DNA of 64,000 bases from Burkholderia ubonensis subsp. mesacidophila (GTDB lineage: Bacteria > Pseudomonadota > Gammaproteobacteria > Burkholderiales > Burkholderiaceae), in assembly GCF_002097715.1 (NCBI RefSeq), contig NZ_CP020737.1, forward strand, positions 2,480,001-2,544,000, read 5' to 3'. Position 1 is the stretch's first letter. Every line of letters begins with the position of its first letter. This document shows positions 54,822 to 63,697 of the stretch, one piece after another. The notes under the pieces were generated by a model. The model saw only the letters and a list, made by a program, of their open reading frames with translations, was not told where the DNA came from and did no database searches. Position numbers and translations under genes: made by a program.

Positions 54822-54876
54822 TGTCTAGACAAGTTCGAGATGGATGCAGTGTAGCCATCCGAACTTGTCTAGACAA
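54822..54876 (-). promoter_or_regulatory. hut promoter with two HutC-type operators
   Basis: TGTCTAGACA occurs at 54822-54831 and 54866-54875, centres 44 bp apart. Between them the minus strand carries TTGTCT (54876-54871), 17 bp, then TACACT (54853-54848), a good -35/-10 pair. The upstream operator overlaps the -35 and the other lies just after the start point. The whole segment is also one large inverted repeat with 16-bp arms (54822-54837 and 54860-54875) and inner arms GATGG/CCATC. Confidence 0.85.
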
Positions 54877-54962
54877 CCCGTTTTCCCCCGATTTCGACTC
54901 GGGAGTTTCCCTGATGCCCGAAACGGTCCGCAGGCCGGCGCACCCTGGGACGGCACTTATCA

Positions 54963-54994
54963 TATGTTGCTGTTATTTTTGTTTTGGCAACATA
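54963..54994. repeat. inverted repeat upstream of the binding-protein gene
   Basis: TATGTTGC (54963-54970) and GCAACATA (54987-54994) form 8-bp arms around a T-rich 16-nt centre. This AT-rich segment lies 33 bp before the ATG at 55027 and may be an operator or a hairpin in the leader. Confidence 0.5.
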
Positions 54995-55012
54995 CGATTC
55001 AGTCCATCCACC

Positions 55013-55030
55013 ATGAAGAAGCCGCCATGA
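55013..55030 (+). other. five-codon minigene overlapping the binding-protein start
   Basis: ATG AAG AAG CCG CCA TGA encodes MKKPP, and its stop overlaps the ATG at 55027 by sharing TG. The Pro-Pro end is a sequence type that slows ribosomes. Whether it is translated is unknown. Confidence 0.25.
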
Positions 55031-55944
55031 ATACCCCGTCCCGCTTCACCGCCCTGCTCGCCCGCTGCACGTTCGCGGCCGCCTGCGCCGCGGCCTGTGC
55101 GCCGCTCGCCGCGGAGCCGCTCGCCGGCACGCTCGCGAAGATCCAGCAAAGCAACGTGATCGCGATCGGCCATCGCGAAACGTCGGTGCCGTTCTCGTAC
55201 GTCGACGCGAGCGGCAAGGTGATCGGCTTCTCGCAGGACCTGTGCGACCGCGTGATCGCCGCGGTCAGGGCGCGCACCGGCAAGCCGGACCTGCAGGTGC
55301 GCTTCATCCCGGTCACGTCGCAGAACCGCATGCCGCTCGTGCAGAACGGTACCGTCGACCTCGAATGCGGCGTGACGACGAACCTCGCCGCGCGTCACGC
55401 GCAGGTCGCGTTCTCGACGACCTTCTTCGTCGCGACGACGCGCCTGCTCACACGCACGACGTCGGGCATCCGCGACTTCCCCGACCTCGCCGGCAAGACC
55501 GTCGTGACGAACCAGGGCACGACGTCCGAGCGGCTGCTGCGCAAGATGAACGAGGAAAAGAAGATGAACATGCAGATCATCAGCGCGAAGGACTACGGCG
55601 AGGGGCGCCTCACGCTGGAATCGGGCCGCGCGGTCGCGTACATGATGGACGACGTGCTGCTCGCGGGCGTGCGCCAGCTCTCGGCGAAACCGGCCGACTG
55701 GACGATCGTCGGCACGCCGCAATCGTCGGAGGCCTACGGCTTCATGCTGCGCAAGGACGATCCGCAGTTCAAGGCGCTCGTCGACGGCGTGCTCGCGCAG
55801 GCGATGAAGAGCGGCGAGATCAATGCGCTGTACGAAAAATGGTTCATGAAGCCGGTGCCGCCGAAGGGGCTGTCGTTCGACTTCCCGATGAGCGACGTGA
55901 TCAAGGCGCGCTACGCGGCGCCGAACGACGCGCCGCTCGAATGA
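55027..55944 (+). CDS. amino-acid ABC transporter substrate-binding protein (GltI-like), orphan
   Basis: The 305-residue periplasmic binding protein has a signal peptide (MNTPSRFTALLARCTFAAACAA, cleavage near residue 28) and the family 3 solute-binding fold: VIAIGHRETSVPFSYVD, QDLCDRVIAAV, and VTNQGTTSERLLRKMNEE. It resembles glutamate/aspartate binders. No permease or ATPase gene lies next to it, so it must pair with components elsewhere. It is divergent from the hut operon; a role in taking up histidine or its product glutamate is possible but unproven. Confidence 0.92.
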   Translation: MNTPSRFTALLARCTFAAACAAACAPLAAEPLAGTLAKIQQSNVIAIGHRETSVPFSYVDASGKVIGFSQDLCDRVIAAVRARTGKPDLQVRFIPVTSQNRMPLVQNGTVDLECGVTTNLAARHAQVAFSTTFFVATTRLLTRTTSGIRDFPDLAGKTVVTNQGTTSERLLRKMNEEKKMNMQIISAKDYGEGRLTLESGRAVAYMMDDVLLAGVRQLSAKPADWTIVGTPQSSEAYGFMLRKDDPQFKALVDGVLAQAMKSGEINALYEKWFMKPVPPKGLSFDFPMSDVIKARYAAPNDAPLE

Positions 55945-55951
55945 GCGGCGC

Positions 55952-56716
55952 TCACGCGCGCGTCCACGCGACGCACGCTGCGTAGCCGGGCGCCGCGTCG
56001 AGCCACGCGGCGTTGAAGCCGGCCACGCCGGCCGCGGGCGCGGCGGGCGAGACGACCTCCACCGCCGGCGTCGCCGCATCGCGCGGCGGCACCACCGCGA
56101 ACGCCCGCAGCCCGCCGCCGATGCCGGTGCCGAGCGCCTTGAGCAGCGCCTCCTTCGCGGACCACACGCGCATGAACGCGTCCGCGCGCGCGGCGTCCGG
56201 CAGCGCGTCGAGATAGGCGGCTTCGCCGGCCGCGCACACTTCGCGCGTCAACGCGCGCCAGTCGGTCGCGCGGTCGCAGCGCTCGATGTCCACGCCGACC
56301 CGGCAGCCGGCCGACCACGCGATCAGCGCGTGATCGCCCGCATGCGACACGTTGAAATCGAGCGGCGCGCGATGCGCGGGATCGAGCGCCGGGCGGCCGG
56401 CCTCGCCGACGACGAGCGCCACCGCCTGCGGCGCGATGCCGAGCTGCGCGCCGAGCACGTCGCGCAGCGCCACGCGCGTGCCCGCGCTGCGCACCGCGTC
56501 CTGCGGACGCAGAAAGCGCCCCGCCCGCGCGCGTTCGGCGTCGCTCAACGCCGCATACGCGGGCGACGCGAGCGGCACCTGCCAGTCGAAATCGACACGC
56601 ACGACCTGCACGCCCGCGCGGCGCGCGGCCGCCGGGACGTCGAGCGGATACGCAAGATACGCACGATAGGCGGCAAACGCGTCGCGCGCGGAATCGGGAA
56701 CGGACGGGATGGACAT
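55952..56716 (-). CDS. 4'-phosphopantetheinyl transferase (Sfp/EntD type)
   Basis: The 254-residue enzyme has the Sfp-type motifs: FNVSHAGDHALIAW, GVDIERCDR with the Mg-binding Asp, and WSAKEALLKALGTG. It converts carrier proteins of polyketide, peptide or fatty-acid synthases to the active form. No synthase is in the window, so it probably serves distant clusters. It converges on the binding-protein gene with a 7-bp gap. Confidence 0.92.
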   Translation of the reverse strand: MSIPSVPDSARDAFAAYRAYLAYPLDVPAAARRAGVQVVRVDFDWQVPLASPAYAALSDAERARAGRFLRPQDAVRSAGTRVALRDVLGAQLGIAPQAVALVVGEAGRPALDPAHRAPLDFNVSHAGDHALIAWSAGCRVGVDIERCDRATDWRALTREVCAAGEAAYLDALPDAARADAFMRVWSAKEALLKALGTGIGGGLRAFAVVPPRDAATPAVEVVSPAAPAAGVAGFNAAWLDAAPGYAACVAWTRA

Positions 56717-56778
56717 CGATGCGGGACCGGCAGGACGAAAGGTTCGATGTTAATCGATCGCCGTGCGCGCGGCGGCGT

Positions 56779-57786
56779 TCAACCGCGCCCGGCCGTGCCC
56801 GCCGGCGCATGCCGCGCCCGCGCCGCCGCGTGGCGCGCATGGACGGCGCCCGGCGCATCGGCCGGCAGCGCGCCGTGCTGCAGCCAGTGCAGCGCGAGCG
56901 GCCACAGCGTGCCGGCGAAGCGGCTGTGGAAGAACGCGAAGTGCCCGATCGCGTCGACGCCGATATCGCGCGGCGCGATCCGCAGATGCGTGACGTCGCT
57001 GCCCGTGTAGTAGCCGACCAGCCGCTCGATCGCGGCGACGGTGCCGAACGCGTCGTCGTCGAGCCCGATCGCGAGCATCGGCGCGGCGAGCGCCGCGAAG
57101 CGCGCGGGCAGCGCGGCGCGGCTCGCGACGTGCTCGGCGTGCGGCGCGCGCGCGTAGACGTCCTCGAAGCGCGGACGCGAGCGCGCCCACGACAGCGCGA
57201 CGCCGCGCGGCGTGTCCTCCATCCAGCCGAGGCGCTTGGCCGGCACGTAGCCGCAGGCCGCCGCGAGCATCGGCATCGCGACGTGCCACTTCCACCACAT
57301 GCGCCGCCGCTCGGCCGGCAGGTAGTCGCGCCAGTACGCGTACTGCGCGCCGACCGTCAGCACGTGCCGCACATGGCGGTTCGACGCCGCCAGCCCGAGC
57401 GCGAAACCGCCGATGCTGTGCGCGACCACGTCGAGCGGCTGGCCGGGAAACGCATCGCGCGCGTACCGCAACGCGGCCTCGCAATCGAGCCGCCCCCAGT
57501 CGAGCCAGTTCGCGCGCAGCCCTGCGAGCCGCGCGGGCCGCGACCCGCCGATGCCGCGATAGTCGTAGACCAGCACGTCGCGCCCGTGCTCGAACAGCCA
57601 CGCGGCAAAGCGGAAGTAATAGTCGCAGCGCACCGACGTCGCGCAATTCACGACGGTGACCGGCCGGCCGGCCGCGCCGCCGCCGCGATGCCGCCACACG
57701 TGGCCGCGCAACAGGTAGCCGTCGGCCGCGCGCAGCGTGACCGGCTCGGGCGGCAACGCGCCGGCCGTCTTGCTCGAATTCGTCAT
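56779..57786 (-). CDS. alpha/beta hydrolase of unknown substrate
   Basis: The 335-residue protein has the alpha/beta hydrolase fold: VTVVNCATSVRCDYYFRFAA, VLVYDYRGIGGS, nucleophile Ser in VVAHSIGGFA, Asp in GLDDDAFGT and His in IGHFAFFHSRF. It is an esterase or lipase-like enzyme without a signal peptide. The start at 57786 follows GCGAGGAGACAG. It is divergent from a LysR regulator that may control it. Confidence 0.87.
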   Translation of the reverse strand: MTNSSKTAGALPPEPVTLRAADGYLLRGHVWRHRGGGAAGRPVTVVNCATSVRCDYYFRFAAWLFEHGRDVLVYDYRGIGGSRPARLAGLRANWLDWGRLDCEAALRYARDAFPGQPLDVVAHSIGGFALGLAASNRHVRHVLTVGAQYAYWRDYLPAERRRMWWKWHVAMPMLAAACGYVPAKRLGWMEDTPRGVALSWARSRPRFEDVYARAPHAEHVASRAALPARFAALAAPMLAIGLDDDAFGTVAAIERLVGYYTGSDVTHLRIAPRDIGVDAIGHFAFFHSRFAGTLWPLALHWLQHGALPADAPGAVHARHAAARARHAPAGTAGRG

Positions 57787-57933
57787 CTGTCTCCTCGCGC
57801 CGGCCGGTCGTCCGCTGCCGGCCGCCCCGCCCTTCGTCATGGCATGCAACGCACGCATGGGCCGCCCCGGCCAAACTTGACGCGTCGCGCAAACTCCACC
57901 AATCTTGCTGCTTCGTTCACATGAATCCAACGC

Positions 57934-58875
57934 ATGTCAACGCCTCTCGTCCGTCTCCCTTCGCTGGACCTCGTGCGCGGCTTCGTCGCCGTCGGCCGCC
58001 GCATGAGCATTACGCTCGCTGCGCAGGATCTGTGCGTGACGCAATCCGCGGTCAGCCGCCAGGTGCATGCGCTCGAAGCGCATCTCGGCGTCGCGCTGCT
58101 GCAGCGCGGCTACCGCAAGATCGCGTTCACGCCGGAAGGCGAGCGCCTGTTCCGCATCGCCGACGCCGCGCTGCACAGCCTGCAGGACGCCGTCGGCACG
58201 CTCACCGCCGCGCGCGAGCGCCAGCCGGTCACGATCACCGCGAGCATCGGCGTCACGGCGCTGTGGCTGCTGCCGCGGCTCGGCCGGCTGCAGGCGCGCC
58301 ATCCGGAGATCGACCTGCGCGTCGCCGCGAACGACAAGGTACTCGATTTGCGCGCCGAAGACATCGACCTCGGGATCCGCTACGCGCCGCGCGACCGCGC
58401 GCCGGAGGGCGCGCTGTACCTTTTCGACGAGACGGTGGTGCCGGTCGCGCACCCGGCGCATGCCGCGCGGCCGATCGTGGATGCGGCCGCGCTCGCGGGC
58501 CACGTGCTGCTCGAATTCGACGGGCAGCCGCAGACGCAGCTGCAATGGCACGACCACCTGTGCGCGGTCGGCCTCGGCGACGCGCGCCCGAAGAGCGTGC
58601 TGCGCTTCAACCAGTACGACCAGGTGATCCAGGCGGCGATCGCCGGCCAGGGCATCGCGCTCGGGCGGCTCGCGCTCGTCGCGCCGATGCTCGCGGACGG
58701 CCGGCTGACGGTGCTCGGCGCGCACGGGCCCGTCCCGCAGAACGGCTACGCGTACTGGCTGTACCAGCGCGACCCGGCGGCGCGGCGCGAGGTGGCCGAG
58801 GTGCGCGACTGGATCCGCGCGGAAGCGGCCGAATGCGATGCGGTCATGCGCGCGCAGGCCGCCGCGCAGGGGTAG
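57934..58875 (+). CDS. LysR family regulator (GcvA-like)
   Basis: The 313-residue regulator has the LysR helix-turn-helix (ITLAAQDLCVTQSAVSRQVH) and a GcvA/AmpR-like effector domain (DLGIRYAPRD, DETVVPVAHP). GcvA-like regulators often control a divergent neighbour, here the alpha/beta hydrolase across a 147-bp gap that contains the imperfect dyad TTGACGCGTCGCGCAA. The effector is unknown. The start lacks a strong Shine-Dalgarno. Confidence 0.92.
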   Translation: MSTPLVRLPSLDLVRGFVAVGRRMSITLAAQDLCVTQSAVSRQVHALEAHLGVALLQRGYRKIAFTPEGERLFRIADAALHSLQDAVGTLTAARERQPVTITASIGVTALWLLPRLGRLQARHPEIDLRVAANDKVLDLRAEDIDLGIRYAPRDRAPEGALYLFDETVVPVAHPAHAARPIVDAAALAGHVLLEFDGQPQTQLQWHDHLCAVGLGDARPKSVLRFNQYDQVIQAAIAGQGIALGRLALVAPMLADGRLTVLGAHGPVPQNGYAYWLYQRDPAARREVAEVRDWIRAEAAECDAVMRAQAAAQG

Positions 58876-58910
58876 CGCGCCCCCGTGCGCAGACGGCGCG
58901 CGATGCGACG

Positions 58911-59891
58911 TCAGTCGAGCCGGAACGCCGCCTCGAAGCGAGCGACGAACGCATCGAATTCCGCTTCCGGCAGATGGTTGATGCCGGCGGCGCGCTTGCG
59001 CCCGCCGCCGGTCGGGAAGGTGCGGCAGAAATCGTCGGCGCCGAGCGGCCGGCCGTCGGGCACGCGCACGCTGACGCAGAACCCGCCGTCCGCGCGCGGC
59101 GACAGCACCGCGAGCGCGACGCCGGGCGCGTTGCGCATCCGCTCGTTCGCTAGCATGCCCGCTGCGCGCCGCGCCCACGCCTGATCGGGCATCCGGATCA
59201 GCGTCGCGCCCGGCACCTCGCGCAGCGGCGCCAGCGCGCAGGCGCGCGCGAGGTCGTCGCGGCAGCCGTCGCGCAGCGCGGCGAACACCGGCGTGCCGTG
59301 CACGAAGTCGAGCGGGTCGGCCCACGGCAGCATCACGTCGGCCAGCGCCGCGGGATCGAAATGCAGGTCGCCGACGCAATCGCCGTACGCGTTGTAGTTC
59401 AGGTAGCGCCCGAGCTCCGCGAGCGTGCGCGCGTGCGCCGCGCCGATGCCGTGCGCCTGCGCGAGCCCGTCGCCGAGCGCCGGCAGCTCGTCGCCGAACG
59501 CCGCGACGATCGCCCAGCGCACGTGACGGCCGCCGAGGTAGCGGTTCACGAGCGCGCTCGTGCACACGTCCGCCGCCGTGTCGATATGCGCGTCGAAGCG
59601 CGGATCGTCCGGCAGTTCACCCGCGAAGTGATGGTCGAAATAGCGGATAGCGACGCCGTCACGCAGCAGCCGGGCGACGGCCTCGCGATTCTGGTCGTGC
59701 GACACGTCCAGCACGGTGACCCGGTCGCCCGCGCATGCGTCGACCCGCGCAAGCAGGCGCACGTCGCGCTTCACGCCGGTGACGAGCGCGCCCCGCTCGC
59801 CCTCGGCGAGCCGCAGTTGTTGCAGCGCGCACAGGCCGTCCGCGTCGCCGTTGAACGCGAAGAAGTGCCGTCCGCTGTCGCGTGCCCGCAT
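58911..59891 (-). CDS. DHH family phosphoesterase-like protein
   Basis: The 326-residue protein has the DHH-superfamily acidic motifs FNGDADGLCALQQ near the N-terminus, VLDVSHDQN and the name-giving IRYFDHHFAGELP. A C-terminal FPTGGGRKRAAGINHL resembles the GGGH-type motif of DHHA1 substrate domains. Relatives include RecJ, NrnA (oligoribonuclease/pAp phosphatase) and GdpP. Lack of recombination or PAS domains favours a small phosphodiester or phosphate-ester substrate. It is a single gene. Confidence 0.87.
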   Translation of the reverse strand: MRARDSGRHFFAFNGDADGLCALQQLRLAEGERGALVTGVKRDVRLLARVDACAGDRVTVLDVSHDQNREAVARLLRDGVAIRYFDHHFAGELPDDPRFDAHIDTAADVCTSALVNRYLGGRHVRWAIVAAFGDELPALGDGLAQAHGIGAAHARTLAELGRYLNYNAYGDCVGDLHFDPAALADVMLPWADPLDFVHGTPVFAALRDGCRDDLARACALAPLREVPGATLIRMPDQAWARRAAGMLANERMRNAPGVALAVLSPRADGGFCVSVRVPDGRPLGADDFCRTFPTGGGRKRAAGINHLPEAEFDAFVARFEAAFRLD

Positions 59892-60228
59892 CGTCTGTTT
59901 TCCTGTTCCTCAACGCGGCTTGGCGCCGCTGTCGTTCGCGTCGATCACCCGATATTTTGACGCCACCGCGAACGCGCCCGTCAATACCGCCTCGTCGGTG
60001 CGGCGGGCGATTCGGCTCCTGAAATGACATCTTTGTCATACGTCATCAGATATCAAATCCGTCTTTTCAAGCCGCCTCGATCGCCAATTAACCCAATAAC
60101 CAGCAACTTCTCGGGTATACCCGTGACGCCTCCAAGCGCATCGGCGCGTAACATGTCATACGACGACGTACTACATAACCTCGCCACGCCGGCGCCCGAA
60201 ACGCCTGCCGCCCCGACCGGAGACACCC
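59892..60228 (+). promoter_or_regulatory. control region of the MFS/lactonase pair with several operator-like dyads
   Basis: This 337-bp gap carries a 16-bp inverted repeat ATGACA-TCTT-TGTCAT at 60024-60039, a 12-bp perfect palindrome CGGGTATACCCG at 60112-60123, and TGTCATACG twice at 60034-60042 and 60154-60162, exactly 120 bp apart. No gene is supported here. Confidence 0.6.
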
Positions 60229-61596
60229 TTGAACACGCCCTCGCCCGCCCGATCCGGCCGCGACCCGCTCGCGTCCGCCGTCTCCAAAGTGAAATGGCAC
60301 GTGCTGCCGCTCGTGCTGATCATGTTCATCGCGAACTACATCGACCGCGTCAACGTCGGCTTCGTCGACCGTCATCTCGAGGCGTCGATCGGCATCGGCG
60401 CGGCCGCGTACGGGCTCGGCGCCGGGCTGTTCTTCGTCGGCTACGCGCTGTTCGAGGTCCCGTCGAACCTGCTGATGCAGCGCTACGGTGCGCGCGTGTG
60501 GCTCGCGCGCATCATGGCGACGTGGGGCGTCGTCGCGGCGTCGATGGCGTTCGTGTGGAACGACACGTCGTTCTACGTGCTGCGCTTCCTGCTCGGCGCG
60601 GCCGAGGCCGGCTTCTTCCCCGGCGTCGTGCTGTACCTGACGCAATGGCTGCCGCCGCAGGAACGCGGCAAGGCGATGGCGATCTTCCTCGGCGGCTCGG
60701 CGTTCGCGTCGGTGCTGTCCGGCCCGGTCACGGGCGCGCTGCTGTCGGTTCGCGGCCTCGGCCTGCAGGGCTGGCAGTGGATGTTCGTGATCGAAGGGCT
60801 GTTCTCGGTCGTGCTGTGCGGCGCGAGCTGGCTGCTCCTGAAGTCGCACATCCGCGACGCGACGTGGCTCACGCCGGACGAGCGCAGCGCGCTCGAAAGC
60901 GCGCTCGACGAGGAACGCGCGAAGCGCGACGTGCGTTCGCGCGTGCACGTGCCGGCGCGCGCGCTGCTGAAGGATCCGCAGATCGTGCTGTTCTGCTTCC
61001 TCTACTTCTCGATCCAGCTCACGATCTACGCGGCGACCTTCTGGCTGCCGACCATCATCCGCAAGATGGGCGGCCTCACCGACTTCCAGGTCGGGCTCTA
61101 CAACACGATTCCGTGGATGATCGCGATCGGCGCGATGTACGGCTTCGCGGTGCTGTCCGCGAAGTGGAAGCATCCGCAGCGCTGGCTCGCATGCGCGCTC
61201 GTGCTGGCCGCGTGCGGGCTGTTCGCGTCGACGTCGCATGATCCGGTGTGGTCGTTCGCGTCGATCTGCTTCGCGGCGCTCGGCTTCAAGGCCGCGTCGT
61301 CGCTGTTCTGGCCGATCCCGCAGGGCTATCTCGACACGCGCGTCGCCGCGGCCGTGATCGCGCTGATCAACTCGATCGGCAACCTCGGCGGCTTCGTCGC
61401 GCCGACGGCGTTCGGCTATCTGAAGCAACATACGGGTTCGATCACGGGCGGCCTGTACGCGCTCGCGATCGCGTCGCTGGTCGCCGCGGTCGCCGCGCTG
61501 TTCGCCCGCACGCACCGGCGCAGCGACCCGCCGCGCGGCCTGCCGGCCGACGAACCATTCACGTCTTCCCCGATGCTCCGCCATGCCGAACACTGA
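60229..61596 (+). CDS. MFS transporter, anion:cation symporter (ACS) type
   Basis: The 455-residue permease has 12 predicted membrane segments. It shows the ACS hallmarks IMFIANYIDRVNVGFVDRHL and LLGAAEAGFFPGVVLYLTQW. This group imports carboxylates such as galactonate, glucarate, tartrate and phthalate. The start is TTG at 60229 (reading MNTPSPARSG), preceded by CCGGAGACACC; no ATG occurs before the first membrane segment. It overlaps the lactonase gene by 14 bp, suggesting a sugar acid or its lactone as substrate. Confidence 0.9.
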   Translation: MNTPSPARSGRDPLASAVSKVKWHVLPLVLIMFIANYIDRVNVGFVDRHLEASIGIGAAAYGLGAGLFFVGYALFEVPSNLLMQRYGARVWLARIMATWGVVAASMAFVWNDTSFYVLRFLLGAAEAGFFPGVVLYLTQWLPPQERGKAMAIFLGGSAFASVLSGPVTGALLSVRGLGLQGWQWMFVIEGLFSVVLCGASWLLLKSHIRDATWLTPDERSALESALDEERAKRDVRSRVHVPARALLKDPQIVLFCFLYFSIQLTIYAATFWLPTIIRKMGGLTDFQVGLYNTIPWMIAIGAMYGFAVLSAKWKHPQRWLACALVLAACGLFASTSHDPVWSFASICFAALGFKAASSLFWPIPQGYLDTRVAAAVIALINSIGNLGGFVAPTAFGYLKQHTGSITGGLYALAIASLVAAVAALFARTHRRSDPPRGLPADEPFTSSPMLRHAEH

Positions 61597-62632
61597 CCGC
61601 CTGACCGTCATCGTCTCGAACGCCGTCGACGGCGATCTCGCCACGTTCTCCCTCGACGCCGGCGGCACGCTCGCGCCGCTCGGCCGGCATCCGGCCGGCG
61701 ACGCCGTGATGCCGCTCGCGCGCTTGGCCGACCGGTCGCGGCTGTACGCGGCGACGCGCGGCGAGCGGCCGTCGATCGTCACATTCGACGTCGGACCGGG
61801 CGCCGGCGCGCTCAAGCGCGTCGCGTCGGCCGCGATCGACGCGAGCCTCGCGTACCTGACGCTCGACGGCAGCGGCCGGTGGCTGCTCGGCGCGTCGTAC
61901 GGCGGACATTCGCTGAGCGTCTACGACGCGGCGCGCATGCGCGACGGCGACGGCGTGCCGCTGCAGGTGATCGGCGGCATCCCGAATGCGCATGCGGTGA
62001 TCGTGTCGGCGGACGACCGGTTCGCGTACGTCAGCTCGCTCGGCTCGGACCGGATCTTCTGCTTCGAGCTGGCCCACGACATGCGCGGCCTGCGCGTGGT
62101 CGAGCGCGGCGAGGCGCGCGTCGAACGCGGCTTCGGGCCGCGTCACCTGCGGCTGTCGCGTGACGGTCGCACGCTCGTCGTGGTCAGCGAGTTCGAGGCT
62201 AGGCTCGCCGTGTTCGCGCGCGACCCCGACAGCGGCCGGCTCGGCGACGCGCGCGTGACGCCGCGCCCCGCGGCGCTCGCGCCGCTCGCGCAGGGCCATC
62301 CGCGGCCGCCCGCGCCGGTCGAGCCGGCCGTCTGGGCGGCCGACCTGCACCTGAGCCCGGACGAGCGCTTCGCTTACGTATCGGAGCGCACGACGAGCCG
62401 GCTCGTCTGCTATCGCCACCACACGGACGGCGCGTTCGAGGCCGTGCACGCGACCGACACCGAAGCGCAGCCGCGCGGCTTCGCGATCGACCCGTCGGGG
62501 CGGTTTCTCGTCGCGTGCGGCGAGCGCTCGGAGCACGTGTCGGTGTATGCGATCGCGCCCGAAAACGGCGCGCTGTCGCTGCGCGCGCGCGTGCCCGGCG
62601 GACGCGGCGCGAACTGGATCGAGATCGTGTGA
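61583..62632 (+). CDS. lactonase family beta-propeller protein (Pgl-like)
   Basis: The 349-residue protein has the seven-bladed propeller of YbhE-type 6-phosphogluconolactonases: VIVSNAVDGDLATFSLD, GGIPNAHAVIVSADDRFAYVS, DLHLSPDERFAYVSERT and GFAIDPSGRFLVACGERSEH. It hydrolyses a sugar lactone or related ring. No signal peptide is seen. Coupling to the ACS transporter points to lactone catabolism rather than the housekeeping pentose phosphate route. Confidence 0.88.
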   Translation: MPNTDRLTVIVSNAVDGDLATFSLDAGGTLAPLGRHPAGDAVMPLARLADRSRLYAATRGERPSIVTFDVGPGAGALKRVASAAIDASLAYLTLDGSGRWLLGASYGGHSLSVYDAARMRDGDGVPLQVIGGIPNAHAVIVSADDRFAYVSSLGSDRIFCFELAHDMRGLRVVERGEARVERGFGPRHLRLSRDGRTLVVVSEFEARLAVFARDPDSGRLGDARVTPRPAALAPLAQGHPRPPAPVEPAVWAADLHLSPDERFAYVSERTTSRLVCYRHHTDGAFEAVHATDTEAQPRGFAIDPSGRFLVACGERSEHVSVYAIAPENGALSLRARVPGGRGANWIEIV

Positions 62633-62659
62633 CGCAACGCGACGCGCCGCCGCCGCCGC

Positions 62660-63697
62660 TCAGCGCCGCTCGCTGGGCGCGACGCCGGTCCAGCGCTTGA
62701 ACGCGCGCGTGAAATTCGCGCGGTCCGTATAGCCGATGCGCGCGGCGATCTCGTCGACCGGCAGGCGCGTGCCTTCGAGCAGCCGCAGCGCGTCGCGCAG
62801 GCGGATCTCGTCGAGCAGCCCCGAGTAGGTCGCGCCGTATTCCGCGAGCTTGCGCTTCAGCGTGCGCGCGGACACGTGCAGCTCGCGCGCGAGGTCGTCG
62901 AGCGACGGGTAGCCGCGCGCGCCGCAGATCAGCAGGTTGCGCACCCGTTCGACGACGCTCTCCGCGTAGCCGAGCCGCGCGAGCTCAGCTTCGCACTGCT
63001 GCACGATCATCTGCGCGGTCTGCGCGTTCGCGGTGCCGATCGGCTCGTCGAGCAGCGCGGCGTCGCAGCGGATGCGGTTCGCGCTCGCGCCGAAGTGGCA
63101 GCGCGGCAGCCGCGCGTAATACGGCGCGAACCACGGCGGCTCGGGCCACGCGAAATGCAGCTCCGCGCGCGACTTCAGCGTGCGCCCGGGCGCGGGCTCC
63201 AGCAGCGAGTTGAACAGCATCGCGGTCTCGACCATGAAGTTCTCCACCGCGAACTGGCGCAGCCGGCCGAGCGGAAATGCCTCGAGCACGTCGATCTGGG
63301 CGAGGCCGTCGAGCTGCGTGAGCCGCACCGAGAAGAACGGCACGCGGGTCGGCAGGTAGCGGATGCCGAGCTGGATCGCCTCGCCGAGCGTCGCGCAGCT
63401 CATCAGCCCGAAGCCGATCAGCCCGGATTTCGTCAGGCTGCTGCGCAGGCCGATCTCGATCGCGATCGACGGGTCGTTCGTCGCGTCGAGCAGGTTGAAG
63501 ACGATCGCGGCCTGCTGCAGCGGCGTGATCCGCGCGTCGGGCTGCGCGAGCCGGTCGCGCGCGATGCCGGAGCCGGCGAGGATCCGGCCCGCGTCGATGC
63601 CGCGCTCCTCGGCGAGCATCAGCATGAACAGCGCATACGCGGACGACACCGTCGCCTTGTTCAACTGGCGCGCGGCATCCGGGACGGACAGGGCCAT
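62660..63697 (-). CDS. AraC family transcriptional regulator
   Basis: The 345-residue regulator has an N-terminal AraC-binding domain of the OruR/ArgR-like type and a C-terminal double helix-turn-helix (LDDLARELHVSARTLKRKLAEYG and VDEIAARIGYTDRANFTRAF). It converges on the lactonase gene, so it may or may not control that pair. The start at 63697 (MALSVPDAARQLNKAT) is chosen as the beginning of similarity; further upstream in-frame sequence has no likeness to the family. Confidence 0.9.
   Translation of the reverse strand: MALSVPDAARQLNKATVSSAYALFMLMLAEERGIDAGRILAGSGIARDRLAQPDARITPLQQAAIVFNLLDATNDPSIAIEIGLRSSLTKSGLIGFGLMSCATLGEAIQLGIRYLPTRVPFFSVRLTQLDGLAQIDVLEAFPLGRLRQFAVENFMVETAMLFNSLLEPAPGRTLKSRAELHFAWPEPPWFAPYYARLPRCHFGASANRIRCDAALLDEPIGTANAQTAQMIVQQCEAELARLGYAESVVERVRNLLICGARGYPSLDDLARELHVSARTLKRKLAEYGATYSGLLDEIRLRDALRLLEGTRLPVDEIAARIGYTDRANFTRAFKRWTGVAPSERR

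Noticed and set aside
60024..60228. A frame starting MTSLSYVIRYQIRLF ahead of the MFS gene
   Set aside because: It is out of frame with the transporter, covers operator-like sequence and turns into Arg/Ala-rich shadow sequence.
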